This document shows positions 30,861-41,910 of a stretch of DNA of 64,000 bases, piece after piece. This DNA comes from Ganoderma boninense. Its lineage: Eukaryota; Basidiomycota; Agaricomycetes; Polyporales; Polyporaceae. Position 1 is the first letter of the stretch, and every line of letters starts with the position of its first letter. The notes below the pieces were generated by a model. That model searched no databases. It was not told where the DNA came from and was given only the letters and a program-made list of their open reading frames with translations. The stretch covers positions 1,556,389 through 1,620,388 of the forward strand of contig CM035309.1 in NCBI GenBank assembly GCA_002900995.3. Direction: 5' to 3'. The position numbers were made by a program, and so were the translations under genes.

Positions 30861-31243
30861 CAGTGCCTTGCATAATTGCGTGAACGCGCCGAAAAATCCC
30901 CAGCAGGCGCTTATACCTCGCCTACCAAATGCGGATGGATCACGGTCACATGCAACGCCAACGCCGCCTGTGCGCCTCTCCTGGTCGTAACTTCAGCCTG
31001 ACTGTTCCCCTTGTCCCCCACGCTTGTCTACTTCCTGGAGAGCTCAGTGGTTCTCAACGGGCCTCCTAGTGTACCATTTGGGCCCTCAGCTGCTTCGGGA
31101 GGCACCCATGCCATCCAAGAGACATGTCACATCAAGGTCACCAACTCGCTTCTGAAGCTTCCCAGGCGTCCTGATTTGGTAGGCGAGCATATAGGCGCCT
31201 GCAGGAATTTTTCGGCGCGTTCACGCAATTATGCAAGGCACTG
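30861..31243. mobile_element. MITE with Tc1/mariner-type ends (TA target site)
   Basis: A 383 bp element bounded by long terminal inverted repeats. The left end (30861-about 30931) and the reverse complement of the right end (about 31173-31243) are identical for the first 37 bases and then match imperfectly for some 35 more. The ends begin CAGTGCCTTGCATAATTGCG. The element is flanked by TA on both sides (30859-30860 and 31244-31245), the target duplication of Tc1/mariner transposases. The inner ~240 bp has no transposase frame, so it is a non-autonomous element that would need a transposase from elsewhere. The near-perfect outer repeats suggest fairly recent mobility. Confidence 0.85.
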
Positions 31244-31245
31244 TA

Positions 31246-33143
31246 ATTTTCCCGCTTGCGTGCTGATTCCTGGGATGATGATACGTCAAACGCACGTAGG
31301 AGGATATCATGAGGGATGATGATGTATGGGCCTCGGTCCAGTCGGCTCGTCGCGTCGCGGTGCAAGACGGCGGCCCGAGATGGCTAGGGGTTGATGTACG
31401 TAAGTAAGTACGGCTGAGGAGGGCTGAGGCTGCATGCCGGCTGATTCTGATTATGAGGCGCACTTACTATCGCGGCTATGTATGTCGTCACATCGGCATT
31501 CTGGCTGTTGGCGGCTCTGGACTGATTAAATATTAATATTGGGATCCGCAGTACCTGTGACATTTGAGAGGATTCCGGCCTTCCAGCGGCCTTCCCGACC
31601 TTCAAGTGTTCGTGGCTAACTTGCCACTTGGTGCCTGGTTGTGTATCGGCGCAGTCGAAATGTCCGCGGACATATGATCCGTGTCAGAGTTGTCCCATTC
31701 GGGCCATTGACACATACTGTGCAGGTCAGGCCGGAATGGAAACGAGCTGGTCGGTCATTGACTCGATAACCTTAAAGTGGCGGGCAAAACGCGCCGAGCT
31801 TTCGAGCAAGGATCACAAATTGGTATGGATGCGTCCGTGCGAGGGAAACATTCCCAGGGGATAACACGCTCACCAGTTCGCAGCTTCGCCGCCTCTTCTA
31901 GCCCGTGTTCTCGTGCTCGAATCCACGATCGGATGTCTGCAGGGGTGAAGCCGGAAGTTCTGTCGCAAGGTGCGAATCCCAGGGCGTTCGTCGTATCCCC
32001 GTCGAGTTTATGGGAGGCATACACAGAAGCCATGGAGGTGTCGTGAAGTGCACGCACCTCCATGACAGTATATCGCGTTGGACCTATCCTATGATGTCTG
32101 CCATGGGCGATTATCTTTGAGGAGATCGAAAATTTTAGACCGTTATTGGCACGGCGAAGGAGGAGGCCCGGAGGGTCCCTGCGTTTACAGACCGCAAAAA
32201 AGCAAGCAAAAAGTCATGTCAAGTGCTGATACGAATGACGTCAGGCTTGGATAGATCGCAGGCCTTGGAGCTTGATATCGGACTGTACGTGAAGCGCTCG
32301 TGTGGACGACGGCGGATATACCGTTGTCGCCACGAAAAGCGGCGAGGATCCATGAACGCCGGGTGCCATATTACTCGCCTCGGAGTCGTTCCGAGCCGAG
32401 CAGGAGTCTGGAGAATCGCCGGAGAGGGTTCTTGCGGTGGTTCGTGAGAAGGTTCGGAATGAACCATCTCGACTGAGCGGTGGGATTTCTTGATCGCAGA
32501 GACGCGCGGAGTTATCCCGGCGGTGGCGGAATTGTCTGCTGGCGTGTTCGTTTGACCACAGTATAGCAGGTAGAAGGCAAAGAAGGGATCGTAGCACAGA
32601 CCCCGAAGATGCTGGTGCTCTTCGCAAGGACGATGGTTGGGAGGGTGAATGGGAGAGGGAGGGATCAATACGGCATGCGAGGACCGACGGCGGTGGACGA
32701 GAGGGAAGCATGGCGCATCATCGGCTGAGGCCTGCGGCGCGCTCCCAGACAGGCTCTGCCTAGTAACGACGTAACCGCCTCGGTAGTCTCCAACTAGTCT
32801 CAGTTTCCTCCTCTTGCACGATCCTTATTTGCCTAACAACAGATGAACCCCATATAGCCCTCCCTTATCAGTCCCGTCTTTCTCCCTTTCTCCTCCTCCC
32901 TCCTCCGCTCGCCTCGTCTCCAGGTGCATATACCCCCCGCTGCCCTGCGACCTTGCGAGCCCCATCCTTCTTCCCCGAGCTGCACAGGGCCACGAACCGT
33001 TTCTGGACGCCACTGGAACGACTGTCATTCCTTAATCCAAAGTCATTCTTTTGACCGACCTACATTCGCTACGCGCGACCGCCTAAATCGAACCATTCAT
33101 ACCTCAACATCCCTCCGCCTCTCAGAGCATTCATCTAGACGAA
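31246..33143. other. Spacer between the MITE and the SH3 membrane-protein gene
   Basis: 1.9 kb. A 102-codon minus frame (31755-32063) and a 156-codon minus frame (32241-32711) exist but show no domain. The last ~300 bp before 33144 is pyrimidine-rich, typical of a fungal core promoter and leader. Confidence 0.45.
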
Positions 33144-34104
33144 ATGGCCCCTCATGCTTCCATCCTCCTCGTCACGCGCGACAACGCATCGAGCGACAAC
33201 TCTAGCCTCAACCCCATCATCATCGCAGGCATCATTCTCGCCGCGGTCATCGCGGCCGGTCTGGCTATCTGGCTCGCCATACATTGGTATAGAAAGCGCA
33301 CCGCTGCGAAGCGCAGTGCTCGGCGCGGCTCGGCCTTCATCAACTTCAGAGGTGTCGACAACACCAGCTCAACTGGTGAGAAGGCACCGCTCCCAAGGTA
33401 CGCCATCATTCTACCCGCTGTTCGCTCGCGCTCAGAAATTTTTATGCATGTCGTGCAGCGCGAGCAACGGTTTGCAGATGAAGGGCGCCTTCTCACGCAA
33501 CCAGCTGAACTCCAACGTTGTCATGCCCGATCGCGCCGTCCTCCGACCTGGCGCGTCGCGCGAGGAGATCCTGGAGCATTATTCATCTCAAGGTAGCCTT
33601 CCACGGCCCTTCGCTCCCTTCCAGGCCCGAATGTCTGCGGACTTCGCCACCGAACCCGGTCTACATCCCTCCAGCCGCCCTGCATCCGGCGCGTCCTGGA
33701 TTCCTCCTTCTCTGTCCCTGGGTGGCAGCCGAGACTCGCGCCGCATGTCAGCGATGTCCATGTCGTCCTCAGTCCTGTCCGGGGCGAGCGGCGGTGCGGC
33801 GCAGAAGAAGGTCCGCCAGCTCTTCGACCCCGTGCTTCCCGACGAGCTCGTCATCTCGCTTGGGGAGACGTTCACGGTCGTCCAGTCGTTCGACGACGGT
33901 TGGTGTATCGTCGGCCGCGACAGCATGTTCAAGCCCGGCGAGGTGGAGCTCGGCGCGGTCCCCGCCTGGTGCTTTGTCAAACCCGTCAAGGGTCTCCGTG
34001 CTGAGCGGCCCATGCGCGTGTCCAGTCTTGGGGTCACCGTCGACCTCAGCGCCGCCCCGTCCATGGATCCTCGCGACAACGTCATGTCGTGGTCCAACTT
34101 TTAG
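33144..34104 (+). CDS. Single-pass membrane protein with SH3 domain
   Basis: Exons 33144-33397 and 33459-34104 join in phase (299 residues). A short N-terminus (MAPHASILLVTRDNASSDNS) leads into a membrane span at about 24-48 (IIIAGIILAAVIAAGLAIWL), followed by a basic stop (HWYRKRTAAKRSARRGS). The cytoplasmic part has a Ser-rich linker and a C-terminal SH3 fold from about residue 195: VRQLFDPVLPDELVISLGE, FTVVQSFDDGWCIVGRDS and GAVPAWCFVKPV, matching the ALYDY, GWW and P..YV positions of SH3 domains. Membrane-anchored SH3 proteins of this type act in polarity or mating-fusion scaffolds in fungi, but the role here is inferred. It shares its topology with the gene at 28739. Confidence 0.85.
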
Positions 34105-34680
34105 CTATTGCGGCCCCCCTCCCGCAGTATTAACATCCACTCCGCTTGAAGCTCGACCCCTTCAACTCGATATACCAGCAGCGGATTTCGCTTCCCCATT
34201 CCGCGCCCTCCGCGTCTGTGGCGCGCGACTGTTCTCTTCTAAACATCTCCTTGGCAGATGCTCCCCAGAGGAATTCGCGGCCTGGGCGCGGCTGTATTCT
34301 AGATGTTTATCGCACGACTCGCAGCTTTTGTTGTTCTGTTCTTAGAGATGCGAGCGTGCGCCCAGGCTTCGGTTTACACTGTAGGATATCGTCGTCACGC
34401 TTTGTTCCGAATCTCCGCCGCTACATCTTGACCCTACAATTTGTGTTTTGATCTGCTTGCACTTCACGGCGGCGTCGCTCTCGCACTCTCGCACTGCGCT
34501 TGGTCGTATTCACGCTTTGAGAGCATATATATCTACGTCATGTTTCTCGTAGTAGTACGCCACATATCGTTCCGGTAAATTGTGTATGCATAAGACGGCT
34601 GCCTGCTCTTTCCTACTGGGGTGCCTTGAGGATTGCGTTGCGCATTAATATTGCGAGACGGTTTTTGGCGCCGGCAGGTA
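34105..34680. other. 3' flank of the SH3 membrane-protein gene
   Basis: 576 bp of 3' untranslated or spacer sequence ending at the GGAAAC-rich repeat. No gene recognised. Confidence 0.45.
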
Positions 34681-35147
34681 TCCCAGGACAAACAACACAC
34701 GACGGACGAAGTGGGTGTTTCGAGCGTTTGGAAACAGGATGGAAACTGGTACGGAAACTTCAAGTTCCTTGGTTATTTTCGGGGTGTTTTGGGGTCCAGG
34801 AAATGACAAGTTTTCTGGGTGTTTCTCAGTTGTGTTTGGACATCGAAAACAGGCGAGGCGTTTCCATAGAGGAAATTTTCGGGGAAATGTGTCGGAAACA
34901 GACATAAAACATTGTGTTTCCGGACAATGCAGCCTGTTTCCGGCCCGTTTCCTGGCAATTTCCCCTCAGTGGAAATAACTTGGGCCGTTTCTGGTCTCCG
35001 GAAACACTGTAAAAACACACACCAGGTTTCCCCAACCGCGAATCACCCCGGAAACTCCTGAGAAACTTGAAAATTCCGTCCTCCTTTCCTGAGTGTTTCC
35101 CTGATCCCGAAACATCTGCTGTGCCCGTCGTGACAACGGATCTGGGA
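34681..35147. repeat. GGAAAC-rich degenerate inverted-repeat element
   Basis: About 467 bp packed with GGAAAC/GTTTCC motifs on both strands. The two ends are similar as inverted copies: TCCCAG, then CACGACGG, then GTTTCG, recur in the same order from each side, and the resemblance continues inwards for over 100 bp with many changes. Both strands therefore give similar-looking open frames (34715-34978 plus, 34773-35018 minus), which is a by-product of the palindrome rather than a gene. Probably an old foldback or MITE-like element; the boundaries are approximate. Confidence 0.5.
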
Positions 35148-35362
35148 GATCTTGGAAGACATATAGGGGGTAGCCCGAGATCGGTATCGGGTTATGCGGT
35201 GAATACCCACGTGCGATTGACTTGTCCGTCGATCTTGGGTTCAATCTCTCCGGCAGACCACCACCACCACCATCTTCAATCGGCCGGTGCCTCATTTTGA
35301 CACTGCTTTAAACCCTTCGACACCGTCAAACCTGTTTACGCGAAAATCCAGTCTTTGCCAGC

Positions 35363-36981
35363 ATGGCAGCGCCCCCACCACCCATACCCAAACATCTCAT
35401 TCGCAGTCACACGAGCCAAGTGAACGTGGTCTGCTTTTCGGACGACAACGAGCGCATATACTCAGGCGACTTCGACGGGACCGTTGTCGTCACCTCGACG
35501 CGGAGCCTGCGTGCGATCGCGACGTGGAAGGCCCACACCGACAGCCTGCTGGGCATCCAGGAGTGGGCGGAGCAGGAGCACATCATTACGTCCGTTCGTG
35601 CATCCCTCACCTCCTGATAGCGTCCTGACACTAACATCCACGAGACAGACATGGACGAGATAACAAGCTGCACGTTTGGCGTGCGGTAAAGGAGCCTGCG
35701 CGCGTCCTTGGAGGCTCCGCGTCCTTGCCTGGTCTGCAAGCCCCGGAACTCTGCTACTCGATGGATGTCAACGCGCTCAACTACTGCCGGTTCTCGTTGC
35801 TCCCGCTCCCGGAGGACGCGTGTACAGATGAGCGTCACGCCCTCATCGCTGTTCCTAACTTGGTGGAGTCTGCGTATGTGCGTGCTGTATAATCGACAAT
35901 GACATTGACGCGACATCTGACTGATACTTGCCGGGATGTGGATAGGCAGACGTGTGGACGCTTCCTGAACAACAACGGCTGCATGCCGCTATCGGGAAAG
36001 CGGGCCAGGAACCAACGGTGTCCGACGGTCGCGATGTGCGTAACCCTGTTGGTGCGTTACTCTTAGCTCCCTTGCAGACTTGCCTAGCTTCTGGTGTCAA
36101 ACTTACTCTCCGCCAACATCGGCATTTCGCTGCAGGCATCATCATGTCGATGCACCTCTCCACGACTCCACATCCTCACACGGCTGGCCGCACCAGCCTG
36201 CGACTGCTGTGTGGATACGAGAACGGAAGCGTGACGATGCGGGAACGCACCGGTGACGGCGAGTCCTCTATTGAAGGTCTGGGATGGGACATTCTGTGGT
36301 CCGTCAGGCTGCATGTCGAATCCAGTACGTCAATTGCGTTAGGGCTGGATGTATCCGTGTGCTGCAGGAGCTCACAGAGGGGCGTAACAGTCATGGCCAT
36401 GACAGTGTCCAAAGACGGCGCATTCGCGCTGTCCGTGTCGGCAGATCACATCGTGGGGCGATATAACCTCACTGTGAGTATCAGTGCGCTCGCTGTTTCC
36501 GGACTGGGCACCAACGCTTCTACCCCCTTGCAGGAAGCGGAGGAGCCAGAGTTGATGGCATCTGCGTGCACCGCGCACCGAACGAAGCACCCTGGAAACG
36601 GCCCCGTCAGCATCCGGGATGACGGTCGCGTGTGCGCGGTTGGGGGCTGGGATGGAAAGTGCGTGACTTATTTTTATCCTGTCGCTTGCGAGGGTACAAA
36701 ATGAACGTGCGGTTGGCAGAGTGAGACTGTATTCAACCAAGACGTTCAAGTCGCTCGGTTCGCTTGCGTATCATAAGAAAAACTGCCAGTCCGTGGCGTT
36801 TGCGCATTTGCGGTCGAAGATGCGCTCGTCTGGGAAAGCCATTGACGCGGAAGACAGCGAGGAGGAGGATGAAGACGACATGAGTGAGGCAGAGAAGGAA
36901 GAGAGGACACGTTGGCTCGTGTCTGGGGGGCAGGATAGTCGTGTTGTTGTATGGTCGTTGATGGATTTCAGTAGATCATGA
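35363..36981 (+). CDS. ASA1: ASTRA-associated protein 1-like WD40 protein
   Basis: WD-repeat protein matching fungal Asa1 (GNB1L in animals), a partner of the ASTRA/TTT chaperone module that matures PIK-related kinases. Exon 1 starts MAAPPPPIPKHLIRSHTSQV and holds the first blade (VNVVCFSDDNERIYSGDFDG). It splices at 35590-35648 to HGRDNKLHVWRAVKEPARVL. Later blades include LVESAYVRA/ADVWTLPEQQRLH, SLRLLCGYENGSVTMRE, VMAMTVSKDGAFALSVSADH, SIRDDGRVCAVGGWDGKVRL and finally WLVSGGQDSRVVVWSLM. An acidic loop (DAEDSEEEDEDDMSEAEKEE) sits inside the last blade. Seven blades are likely. Middle exon boundaries are approximate. Confidence 0.82.
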
Positions 36982-37074
36982 AATGACTTGTTGACACCCG
37001 CCATCTTAAAAAATGCAGAGAGGTGCAGCGTACATTCAATGGAAGGAAGGCTTGCCACAAGCCAAGAAAATATT
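36982..37074. other. Spacer between ASA1 and tRNA-His
   Basis: A 93 bp gap holding the 3' end of the WD40 gene and, for the minus-strand tRNA, its downstream flank. No T-run terminator of four or more is obvious beyond a short ATTTG stretch. Confidence 0.4.
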
Positions 37075-37156
37075 TGTCCCAGGGAGGATTCGAGCCTCCG
37101 TCTTCACGGCTTTGTGTATCCACAACGTGATGATCTAACCACTAATCGACAAGGAC
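37075..37156 (-). tRNA. tRNA-His (GUG anticodon) with 10-nt intron
   Basis: On the minus strand the sequence folds as a cloverleaf. Acceptor GTCCTTG pairs with CTGGGAC (one mismatch); D stem GATT/GATC encloses loop AGTGGTTA; anticodon stem TCACG/CGTGA encloses TTGTGG...C with anticodon GTG; T stem GGAGG/CCTCC encloses CTCGAAT. A 10-nt intron (37110-37119) lies right after position 37, the canonical site for eukaryotic nuclear tRNAs. The mature length is 72 with discriminator A. C instead of T at the first T-loop position and the acceptor mismatch are slightly unusual. The extra 5' G of tRNA-His is added after transcription, so it is not encoded. Confidence 0.8.
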
Positions 37157-37783
37157 CTTGGAGACGCTGAACTTGGAGAAGAATATGAAATGCGGCGACC
37201 AGGAGTGGCAGTCGGCATAAGCGAGAGTGCGGGATCGGTACCAAATCTCGGAAGATCAATGCTTAGCGCCCACCGCCTGTACGGGCCGTCTGTCCTCATC
37301 CTCAACCGCTGTAGATTCCTACAATTGCTGGCTACTCTCTGCTCACTTCTTCAAGTTCTTGAGGCTCGAAATTCGCTTCTGCTGGCGTGGGGTCTTCAGT
37401 GGAACTCATCTTGCTTCAGGACTACCTAGCGTTATCTAGGCCGTTTTTCCGAACCTGGCGCCGGAGTCCTGTCATTCTCCACAGTTCTCATGCTTGCAAA
37501 CCGCCTGTGGGCGTCCGACCGGGAACGCGGGTAAAGTCCATCGCGGACTGTAGCACTGACTCAGGCTCGGCGATGGACGGCTTTCTTTCCAAAGAGACTA
37601 GTTTCTTTCCGGTAATAAGCAGGGACCCCCTTGAGGCCCCACTCGTTCCCGCACGTTGCCTCCCTCCCAATCGTTTGGCCTCCGGCTTATCGGTCGTGTC
37701 CGTCCTGCTCGCCCTCTTCACTCAGCTGCCTCTTTGCTACTTCCTGGTCATCTCGGGCGACCGCTTTGCCGGATAGACACGCT
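37157..37783. other. Upstream region of the alpha-arrestin gene
   Basis: 627 bp between the tRNA and the arrestin start. Two plus-strand frames (37190-37429 and 37387-37776) have no recognisable domain. Probably promoter and leader. Confidence 0.45.
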
Positions 37784-39300
37784 ATGTCTGTGAACACCCG
37801 CTCGGCATACGCACAAGCCCTGAAGAAAACCCCATTCACGATTCACATCGAGCCCACGCTCTTCATCTCTGGTGCTACGGTCTACGGAGAGCTCGAACTT
37901 GATGTCAACCGCCTCAAGGAGGACGGCATTGGGCGCATATATGCGGAGTTGCAGGGAACGATTCTAACGTGAGCCCTTTCGCCCTCATCTCGTTTCCCCT
38001 GGCTAAAGTTTCCGTAACGCATCTATTGCACCCCTCTACCCGGCAACGGCGTACGTTTTGAACTTTGTATTCCTGGGTTTCGACGGATACACTCCAGGAA
38101 GAATAGGGTAGCGGCCGGATGCGACCACTTCAAGCTCATCGAGCACAAGTTCCTCCGGGAAACCGTTATCCTATGGGTGCGCGAGCGCGACGCACACACT
38201 ACGTTCAGAACTGGCGTTGTAAATATCCCATTTGAACTCAAACTTCCGGAGGACGCGCCGCCGTCATTCGGGTTCGAGAGCTACATGAACAACGCTCATG
38301 TGCGGTATGCCGTCGAGGCCATCGGTGTCGGGTTAGCTCCTTCCGCGGTCAATGCTAGGGCCAAATGCCCCGTCGTTGTCGTCCCGAATGACCCCATTAG
38401 CAATGGGACGCGGACGCAGCTCAAACTTGGCTGGTCCCACGCCTGGGGCAGGTTGACGGCCGAGGAGAAGGTCCGGAAGTACCCTTGGGGAGAGTACGCG
38501 CATGTCAGGATGGAGGTACGCCGTGTTTCACATTCGCGCAAGCATGTATCTCTGACGCACGTGGGCGTCCACTCCCAGCTTCTCGTACCACATGTTGACA
38601 CATTCCCGCTATTCACTGATATCCCATACACCATCGTTATCACCACCCTCTCCGCTTCGACCAGACGGAAGGGTAACGCGGGTCCGGACAAGGACCTCTT
38701 CCCCCAGATTCCGCGTTCTGCATCCGAGATAGACTTCGAAATGCGTCGGTTCGTCGAGATGGAAACTCCGTACCAGCCCTCGAATCCCGAAGAACACGTC
38801 GTCGACATCATCTCTAAGGCACACGCACCAATTCCTCCTGTCACGGTGGAGATTGGCGGACATATATGGATCCCAGAGGAGGACCACGATGATCGTGGAA
38901 GGTGGCGGCAGGAAGCGACGTTTAGTTCCAGCATGAACCTGCGGTATACACCTACGTTCGCCACGGATGAGGTCAAGATTAAGGTGCGTATCTGTCTCTG
39001 GTGCAGACCCTATAGTGAATGTTTGTTCATGCATCTTTTGGCTTGAAATTCTAGTACATACTATTCCTCCGTGTGGAGTTCTCTGGGTCAGCAAATACTG
39101 TCCGCCTCTGCATGCCTATTACGATCGGTTCAGGTATCGAGTCGTCCACGCCACTCGGCTCATCAGCACAACGGACGATTGACCTCCCTCCGTGAGTCCT
39201 TAGTATGTTGTTCGCCGGAGCATCGCTAAGAAAAGGTCCGGAACTGCATTCTTGTGCTGTACGCAGATCATACTGGAATCCATCCTCCTGGATTGCTTGA
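37784..39300 (+). CDS. Alpha-arrestin (arrestin-related trafficking adaptor)
   Basis: Adaptor that recruits a Nedd4/Rsp5 ubiquitin ligase to plasma-membrane transporters for endocytosis. Exon 1 (37784-37968) opens with MSVNTRSAYAQALKKTPFTI and the N-arrestin strand FISGATVYGELELDV. Exon 2 starts at 38107 (VAAGCDHFKLIEHKFLRETV, FRTGVVNIPFELKLPEDAPP, SYMNNAHVRYAVEAIG). The C-arrestin half follows (FPLFTDIPYTIVITTL, PPVTVEIGGHIWIPEED, RVEFSGSANTVRLCMPITIG). The last exons join to spell DLPPSYW, so a PPxY motif for WW-domain binding is created across an intron (about 39190/39266). In the frame as read, translation stops at 39300; an alternative frame stays open to about 39366 (PPGLLEGGASKTSLLLSRDS), so the exact C-terminus is uncertain. 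Confidence 0.85.
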
Positions 39301-41910
39301 GGGCGGTGCTTCAAAAACTTCACTGCTTCTCAGTAGAGATTCGGTCGTTGAAGACTGGCGATCCTGAAGGCCCTTTTACCTGAGACGGCGCGCGGCGCCC
39401 AGGCACACCCTGGAGTTCCTGAGGCAGCGCTTCAGGGCGCCGCTCGTCCCGGAGAGGACATCCACGGGGCATTTAGAGTTGGGGCCCGGAGCAAAGACGA
39501 AGCCGATCGCCGTCCAGATGTGTACGAGGAAATTCCATGTACACCGCGGTTCGAGGTTCGTCACACGCCCTGTCACTGACACTTTCGTTTCATCATCCTT
39601 CTGTCGCTGTTGGGAGTAACCTTATGTTCTATCTACGTTACAACATGCTTCTCTTCTACGATCTGCCTGAGCCCTCGCAAAACCGTTCGATCACCGTTGC
39701 ACAGCGTCGCCATGGCTATCGGGGCACAACGTTGAACAAACCACGAACACACCTCGAACATTCAGGCATCCCAATATTGACACACATAACACGGAGGTAT
39801 GATGTCGGCCACTTCCTGCTTCGAGGTCACCTTTGACGTGTATATCTAGACGTATCGACAGCGCTCCCCGACACTCGTCCCCAAACCGCCCGCCTCTCCC
39901 GTTGGTCCTGGCAGTCGCTTTTGGCCTTGCGCTGTGCTGAACCAACTCTGCCCCTCTCCGATTTCGGACTCCGAATGCGAAACTGAACGTCACGCACCCT
40001 TGATTCGCGCGTACGGCGGAGGCTATATGTGGTCGAAATATCCTATATCTGTTTGGTTGTGGCGGCTTGAATGCAGAGAGCCGCGCGGCGCGTACTTCTG
40101 TCCGTGCCACGGCGACGAAGCCGGCCAAGGCGCGCTCAGAAGATCTGGTATCCTTGGAGTATGTTACCGTTAATCTTTCTGAGGCTGGGCTTGGCTGGAC
40201 TGGACTGGACTGCGCGCAGGCTGTCAGGTGGAGCCCTCGCAGCGCTGCGTTTCAACCTTCGTCGACGGCCACGGGCGGTCGTGAAGGCTCACAGTGACGG
40301 GCTTGGTTCAAGTGCGCCACACCGTGAACGTTCCCCAGCTTTAGCATGAGGCGGACAGAGGATGCGCGAAGCTGGAAGGCGGGAGCTGGCCATCGGAGCC
40401 GGGATTGCCTGCAAAGGCAATGCCGAGGATGATACAGTGCACCTCGGCTCTCGGTCGTTTACTTTTGTGGGGGAGTGCCGGGCCATCCGAAGTTGGAAGC
40501 ACGGCCACCTTGTACACTTTGGGACGGGCATGGAGAGCGGAGAGCCCAACGCAGAGGTACAATTTACATATCGAACGGGGGGTATGAATGTACCGCCACA
40601 CCCGAGGAAGCGAAGGACGTCTGAGTGTATGTCGTGTGCTAAGTGTAACGTGTACTTGCGCGGCCGACGTGGGGTGTCTTCCGTGCACAGCAGTCGCCGA
40701 GTCGTCGAAGCATGATTAATATTGAGCTAGCTCGTCGTCTTAACACCGCCTGCCCTGGTGACCTAATCATTGGGCCATGAGAATGGGCCAGGTATGAGGG
40801 AAGAGGATGCTCCGTGGAGGAACGCACCATATTCTTGGCGGCGGAGGCCATTCCGACCATGCTCGTCGTAGGCGGATGACAGGGCCAGCGACGCGCGTAA
40901 ATGCCTTCCGCTACAACTGACGGCATCCCGACAGATGGCTCGCACATCCGGCTTCTTTTGCATCACGGACCTCTCTCGTCGGAGGGAATCCCCGGATGCT
41001 TTAGTCAAGGTTCCATGCCTGCCCTGCCATCCACAGCCCAGAGGGGAGCTCCTCCTAGCGATGGGCAACCAGTGCGACTACGCTTACAGAACTTTGTACA
41101 AGCACAGCTTGTCCAATCCATCCATCCACCTATCGTCGGGTTGTTGTCAATTCGGAGGCGAAGAAGGGGTGGGGACAGGCAGGGGCGAAGAAGGCTGGAG
41201 AACCATGCGGGCGGTGATTGGATCCACGCAGAGTGATTCGCTGCGATTCATGGGTGGCAATATCCACATCCACGGCGAAACGGAAATCGTGTCTGCGGCC
41301 ACAGCCATCTGGAGCTTCTTCTCATGGCGCTGGCACGGTGTTGTTCCGGTCGGTGCTCCGTTGCCCCTCGAGCTCATTCGCAGGCCGCAAGGGCGGATAA
41401 GCGACAGGCGTGGGGAATGGTAGGAGGTGGAGCGGAGGGGGGCATAGTGCGGACGGCAGGGAGACGAGTTAGGCAGCGATTGAACTTGCAGGACACACGC
41501 CCCACTTTGGGGACGCCCTATTGTTCATGCGAAAGAGGGCGTGTCAGGGCAGACGAAGAACGGCAATGACGTTTGCGGGTGGGACAGCAGTTATATGGAT
41601 GTGTACAAATACATCAGGATTCGTCGCGTGAGATGTCAGCGCCGTTGGCCGATGATGAAACGGGGGACGGGATGGGATTCGGATTCGGACTCGACGGACG
41701 TGGCTGCGGAGAACGAACCTTGTGTACTGCTTCTGTGGCTCCGGTCCTCCAGCTCCAGATTAGATTGAGCATTGTGGAGGCTTAAACGGCGCCAACATAG
41801 AGCTCCCGGACTAGAGCCGTTGCACGGCGAACCGAGAGGTCAACCGGTCATCCCTTGATATCTCTGGCAATTGTCGCGAAGGTGCACAGTACTAGTGGGG
41901 CTAGTACTGC
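39301..41910. other. Gene-poor gap between the arrestin and cyclophilin genes
   Basis: 2.6 kb with no supported gene. Frames that stay open on both strands around 39376-40128 (for example 68 codons minus, 99 codons plus) have no known domain and no clean splice pattern. 40289-41500 contains only short overlapping frames. No tRNA or terminal repeats found. Confidence 0.45.

Noticed and set aside
31960..31990. TGCGAATCCCAGG resembling a tRNA box B
   Set aside because: No matching box A, acceptor stem or cloverleaf around it.
31755..32063. 102-codon minus-strand frame in the intergenic gap
   Set aside because: No recognised domain, no splice partners and no neighbouring exons; insufficient to call a gene.
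34715..35018. Two 80-90 codon proteins on opposite strands
   Set aside because: Both come from the GGAAAC-rich palindrome, which explains why they resemble each other.
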